64,000 nucleotides of DNA, from the NCBI GenBank assembly GCA_017307275.1, contig JAFKFK010000027.1, positions 1 to 64,000 on the forward strand, given 5' to 3'. Origin of the DNA: Alphaproteobacteria bacterium. Its GTDB lineage: Bacteria > Pseudomonadota > Alphaproteobacteria > Reyranellales > Reyranellaceae. The notes under the pieces were generated by a model that ran no database searches, was not told the origin of the DNA, and saw nothing but the letters and a program-made list of their open reading frames with translations. The position numbers and the translations under genes are program-made. Shown here one piece after another: positions 61,663-64,000 of the stretch; the stretch's first letter is position 1, and the number at the start of each line of letters is the position of its first letter.

Positions 61663-61688
61663 CCTCTCCCCCGATGGCGGGGGAGAGG
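61663..61688 (+). other. Perfect hairpin between ahpC and ahpF
   Basis: A 10-bp stem (CCTCTCCCCC / GGGGGAGAGG) with a 6-nt loop lies 18 bp after the ahpC stop. No T-run. Probably lowers ahpF relative to ahpC by partial termination or by protecting the ahpC 3' end. The CCCTCCC-type arms resemble the hairpin at 34071-34097. Confidence 0.7.
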
Positions 61689-61720
61689 AACGTGATCAGA
61701 GTATTTCCGGAGTAATTTCA

Positions 61721-63301
61721 ATGTTGGACGCCAACCTCAAGACACAGTTGCAGGGATACCTCGAGCGCCTGACGCAGCCGGTGGAGCTGGTGGCGTCTCT
61801 CGGCGACGACGCGAAGTCGCGCGAACTGCAGGAGCTGCTGGAAGAGATCGCGACGCTCTCCGACAAGGTGAGCTACGTGCGCCGCGACGACGATGCGCGC
61901 CGGCCGTCCTTCGCCATCGTCCGCGCGGGGACCGACATCTCCGTGCGCTTCGCCGGTCTGCCGATGGGCCATGAATTCACGTCTCTTGTGCTGGCGCTGC
62001 TGCAGGTCGGCGGTCATCCCAGCAAGGAGACGCAGGAGACGATTGCCCGCATCCAGGGTCTGGAGGGCGAGCGGACGTTCGAGACCTATTTCTCGCTCTC
62101 CTGCCAGAACTGCCCCGACGTGGTGCAGGCACTGAACCTGATGAGCGTGCTCAATCCGAAGATCCGCCACACGGCAATCGACGGCGCGCTGTTCCAGGAC
62201 GAAGTCGAGAAGCGCGGCGTGATGGCCGTGCCCTCGGTGTACCTCAACGGCGAGCCCTTCGCGCAGGGCCGCATGAGCCTGGAGCAGATCCTGGCCAAGC
62301 TCGACACCGGCGCCGGCGAGCGCGCGGCCGAGGAGATCGCGGCCAAGGCGGCGTTCGACGTGCTGGTGATCGGCGGCGGCCCGGCGGGTGCGGCGGCGGC
62401 GATCTATGCTGCGCGCAAGGGCATCCGCACCGGCATCGCCTCGGAGCGCTTCGGCGGCCAGGTGCTGGACACGATGGGCATCGAGAACTTCATCTCGGTC
62501 TCGCATACCGAGGGGCCGAAGATGGCGGCGGCGCTGGAGAGCCACGTGAAGGACTACGAGGTCGATGTGATGGACCTGCAGACCGCCACGAAGCTGATCC
62601 CGGCATCGCAGCCCGGCGGCCTCGCGGAGGTGCAGCTCCAGAACGGCGCCAGCCTCAAGGCACGCACCGTGGTGCTCTCTCCCGGCGCACGCTGGAGGCA
62701 GATGAACGTTCCGGGCGAGGCCGAGTACCGCAACAAGGGCGTGGCCTACTGCCCGCACTGCGACGGCCCGCTGTTCAAGGGCAAGCGGGTGGCGGTGATC
62801 GGCGGTGGCAACTCCGGCGTCGAGGCCGCGATCGACCTCGCCGGCATCGTGGCGCATGTCACCCTGATCGAGTTCGACAGCCAGCTCCGCGCCGACGCGG
62901 TGCTGCAGGCCAAGCTCGCCTCGCTGCCGAACGTCACGATCCTCGTCTCCGCCCAGACGACGGAGGTGCATGGCGACGGCGCCAAGGTGACAGGCCTTTC
63001 CTACAAGGATCGGCAGAGCGACGAGACGAAGCAGGTGGAGCTGGACGGCATCTTCGTCCAGATCGGCCTGGTGCCCAACACCGAGTGGCTGAAGGGCAGC
63101 CTGGCCTTGAGCCCGCGCGGCGAGATCGAGGTCGACGCCCGTGGCGCCACCTCCGCCACCGGCGTCTTTGCCGCCGGCGACGCGACGACCGTGCCCTACA
63201 AGCAGATCGTCATCGCCATGGGTGAAGGTGCCAAGGCCGCATTGTCGGCGTTCGACTATCTGATCCGCAACGAGCCGGTGAATCTCGCAAAGGCAGCGTA
63301 G
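61721..63301 (+). CDS. ahpF: Alkyl hydroperoxide reductase subunit F
   Basis: Flavoprotein disulphide reductase of 526 residues that reduces AhpC with NADH. The N-terminal tandem thioredoxin-like domain has CQNC at 128-131; the C-terminal thioredoxin-reductase part has FAD motif [15 protein letters not shown] (216-230), redox pair CPHC at 344-347 and an NAD motif [14 protein letters not shown] 61721; the longer frame upstream is ahpC shadow. Followed by a strong hairpin. Confidence 0.97.
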   Translation: MLDANLKTQLQGYLERLTQPVELVASLGDDAKSRELQELLEEIATLSDKVSYVRRDDDARRPSFAIVRAGTDISVRFAGLPMGHEFTSLVLALLQVGGHPSKETQETIARIQGLEGERTFETYFSLSCQNCPDVVQALNLMSVLNPKIRHTAIDGALFQDEVEKRGVMAVPSVYLNGEPFAQGRMSLEQILAKLDTGAGERAAEEIAAKAAFDVLVIGGGPAGAAAAIYAARKGIRTGIASERFGGQVLDTMGIENFISVSHTEGPKMAAALESHVKDYEVDVMDLQTATKLIPASQPGGLAEVQLQNGASLKARTVVLSPGARWRQMNVPGEAEYRNKGVAYCPHCDGPLFKGKRVAVIGGGNSGVEAAIDLAGIVAHVTLIEFDSQLRADAVLQAKLASLPNVTILVSAQTTEVHGDGAKVTGLSYKDRQSDETKQVELDGIFVQIGLVPNTEWLKGSLALSPRGEIEVDARGATSATGVFAAGDATTVPYKQIVIAMGEGAKAALSAFDYLIRNEPVNLAKAA

Positions 63302-63328
63302 ACAGCCACTGCACCAATCAAAGCGAAG

Positions 63329-63360
63329 GAAAGCGCGGTCTCTTTCGAGACCGCGCTTTC
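63329..63360. terminator. Long perfect hairpin between ahpF and the convergent SnoaL-like gene
   Basis: A perfect 14-bp stem (63329-63342 with 63347-63360; AAGCGCGGTCTC in the arm) with a TTTC loop. It lies 28 bp after the ahpF stop and 15 bp from the convergent gene stop, so it can serve both directions. Flanking T-rich sequence is weak. Confidence 0.72.
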
Positions 63361-63375
63361 TGTTGTCGGGGGCAA

Positions 63376-63750
63376 TCAGCCCGGCATCTTGTCGATGAAC
63401 CCGATTACCGACGCCAACCGCCCATCGGGCGCCAGGGTGCAGAAATCGACACCCTCGACGACCGACGGCCCCGCCGCCGGCCCGAGCGACCAGGTGAAGC
63501 GCAGGGCGCCGTTGTGATGGTCGATCTTCGAGGTCCGCTTCAGCACGAAGCCCGGGAACTTCGCCTGAACGCCTGCCAGCATGGCGTCGATCCCGGCCGG
63601 ACCATCGCTCGTCATCACCGGATCTCGGTAGGTGCTCTTGTCGGCAAAAGCCTGCGCGACCGCGGCGCCGCGCCGGCCCGCATCGGTTTCGTTCCAGGCG
63701 GCGACATAGGTCTCGACGACGGCATCGGGCGATGAAGTAGTGGTGGACAT
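63376..63750 (-). CDS. SnoaL-like (NTF2 fold) protein
   Basis: A 124-residue protein with SnoaL-like pattern: PDAVVETYVAAWNETDAGRRGAAVAQAFADKSTYRDPVM and the last strand DFCTLAPDGRLASVIGF. Typical of polyketide-cyclase-like NTF2 proteins; could be an enzyme or a binder. ATG 63750. Convergent with ahpF. Upstream 101 bp lies a kinase gene end on the same strand. Confidence 0.82.
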   Translation of the reverse strand: MSTTTSSPDAVVETYVAAWNETDAGRRGAAVAQAFADKSTYRDPVMTSDGPAGIDAMLAGVQAKFPGFVLKRTSKIDHHNGALRFTWSLGPAAGPSVVEGVDFCTLAPDGRLASVIGFIDKMPG

Positions 63751-63851
63751 GGCTTACTCCTCTGGACGGTTTATCCAGGCGGGAGATAAGCGTGGGACGG
63801 GGTGGGCGGCGATTGCCTGAGAGGTAATGAACGGGACGAAAGCTAGAGAGT

Positions 63852-64000
63852 TCAGGCAAAGGACTCGGCAGAGCCGAGCACCGCGCCCGGCAGCATCACC
63901 GTAAACCTTGCCCCACCATCCGGCTTGTTCGCCGCGACGATCGAACCACCCATTTCCTCGACGATGCGCTGGCAGACAGCGAGCCCGAGGCCGGTGCCTT
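63852..64000 (-). CDS. Sensor histidine kinase, C-terminal end, cut by window edge
   Basis: Only the last 48 codons are inside the window on the minus strand: [20 protein letters not shown] (G2 box and ATP-lid region), then [19 protein letters not shown] and TGA. This is the end of a HATPase_c domain. The rest lies beyond position 64000. It points the same way as the SnoaL-like gene 101 bp downstream. Confidence 0.9.
   Translation of the reverse strand, partial: GTGLGLAVCQRIVEEMGGSIVAANKPDGGARFTVMLPGAVLGSAESFA

Noticed and set aside
61718..63859. 713-codon minus-strand open frame opposite ahpF
   Set aside because: Antisense to a clear AhpF with all motifs; translated text has no recognisable domain and is His/Arg/Gly-rich.

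Overview
The window is a GC-rich, densely packed stretch of bacterial chromosome, most likely from an alphaproteobacterium. Evidence: dnaK-dnaJ near dapB, the order rpmH-rnpA-yidD-yidC-yihA(engB)-argB, many high-GC ABC importers with periplasmic binding proteins, a DUF2244/nth pair and an oxyR/ahpC/ahpF unit. A soil-type Rhodospirillales or Hyphomicrobiales (Reyranella-like) organism would fit, but that is a guess from gene content. I saw no rRNA, tRNA, CRISPR array, insertion sequence, integrase or prophage gene. No gap between genes exceeds about 220 bp.

Layout. 1-2.5 kb: end of dnaK, dnaJ and a DUF4239 membrane protein. 2.5-11.4 kb: a complete peptide/nickel-type ABC importer (two ATPases, two permeases, a Sec-exported binding protein) on the minus strand. 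It faces a plus-strand unit of a GatC/AtzG-like 64-residue protein, an AtzE-like amidase and a second, paralogous binding protein with a Tat-like signal. 11.4-23.6 kb: housekeeping and small enzymes: haloacid dehalogenase, tag, an M81/MlrC peptidase, two GFA-type zinc proteins, dapB, nth, an Atg22-like MFS carrier, a NudB-like Nudix protein, dapD, LemA with an M48 protease, and a glycerophosphodiester phosphodiesterase.

23.6-32.5 kb: two catabolic modules. The first is GntR, a PhyH dioxygenase and a NAD-binding/SAF oxidoreductase, behind a promoter whose -10 lies inside a CTGTATACAG palindrome. The second is a DeoR repressor, binding protein, two permeases, ATPase and metallophosphodiesterase, behind a region crowded with palindromes; its GlpR-like dyad suggests phosphodiester or glycerol-phosphate scavenging. 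A globin gene diverges from this region. 32.5-38.3 kb: def, argB, a 2OG-Fe(II) oxygenase and the rpmH-to-engB operon; rpmH itself is only 44 codons.

38.3-53.3 kb: glutathione transferases, a TVP38 membrane protein with a flavin disulfide-reductase-like partner and NDH-2, an orphan histidine kinase, a DMT exporter, an Ldh2-type dehydrogenase operon, a DUF3772-MscS channel and alpha/beta hydrolases. 53.3-60 kb is the least ordinary part: two tandem small membrane proteins with proline-rich tails, facing terminators, a lipoprotein patatin, a protein with a histone-H1-like lysine tail, a 144-residue HExxH metallopeptidase-like protein, and a 1040-residue zinc-ribbon/cyclase/AAA/TPR signalling protein. 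60-64 kb: oxyR divergent from ahpC-ahpF, a SnoaL-like protein and the 3' end of a histidine kinase gene.

Two architectural themes recur. Most tail-to-tail gene pairs have 0-10 bp between them, and five share a 4-bp CTAA/CTAG stop overlap. Several operons carry a perfect GC-rich hairpin without a U-tract just after a gene expected to be highly expressed (dnaK, a binding-protein gene, ahpC).
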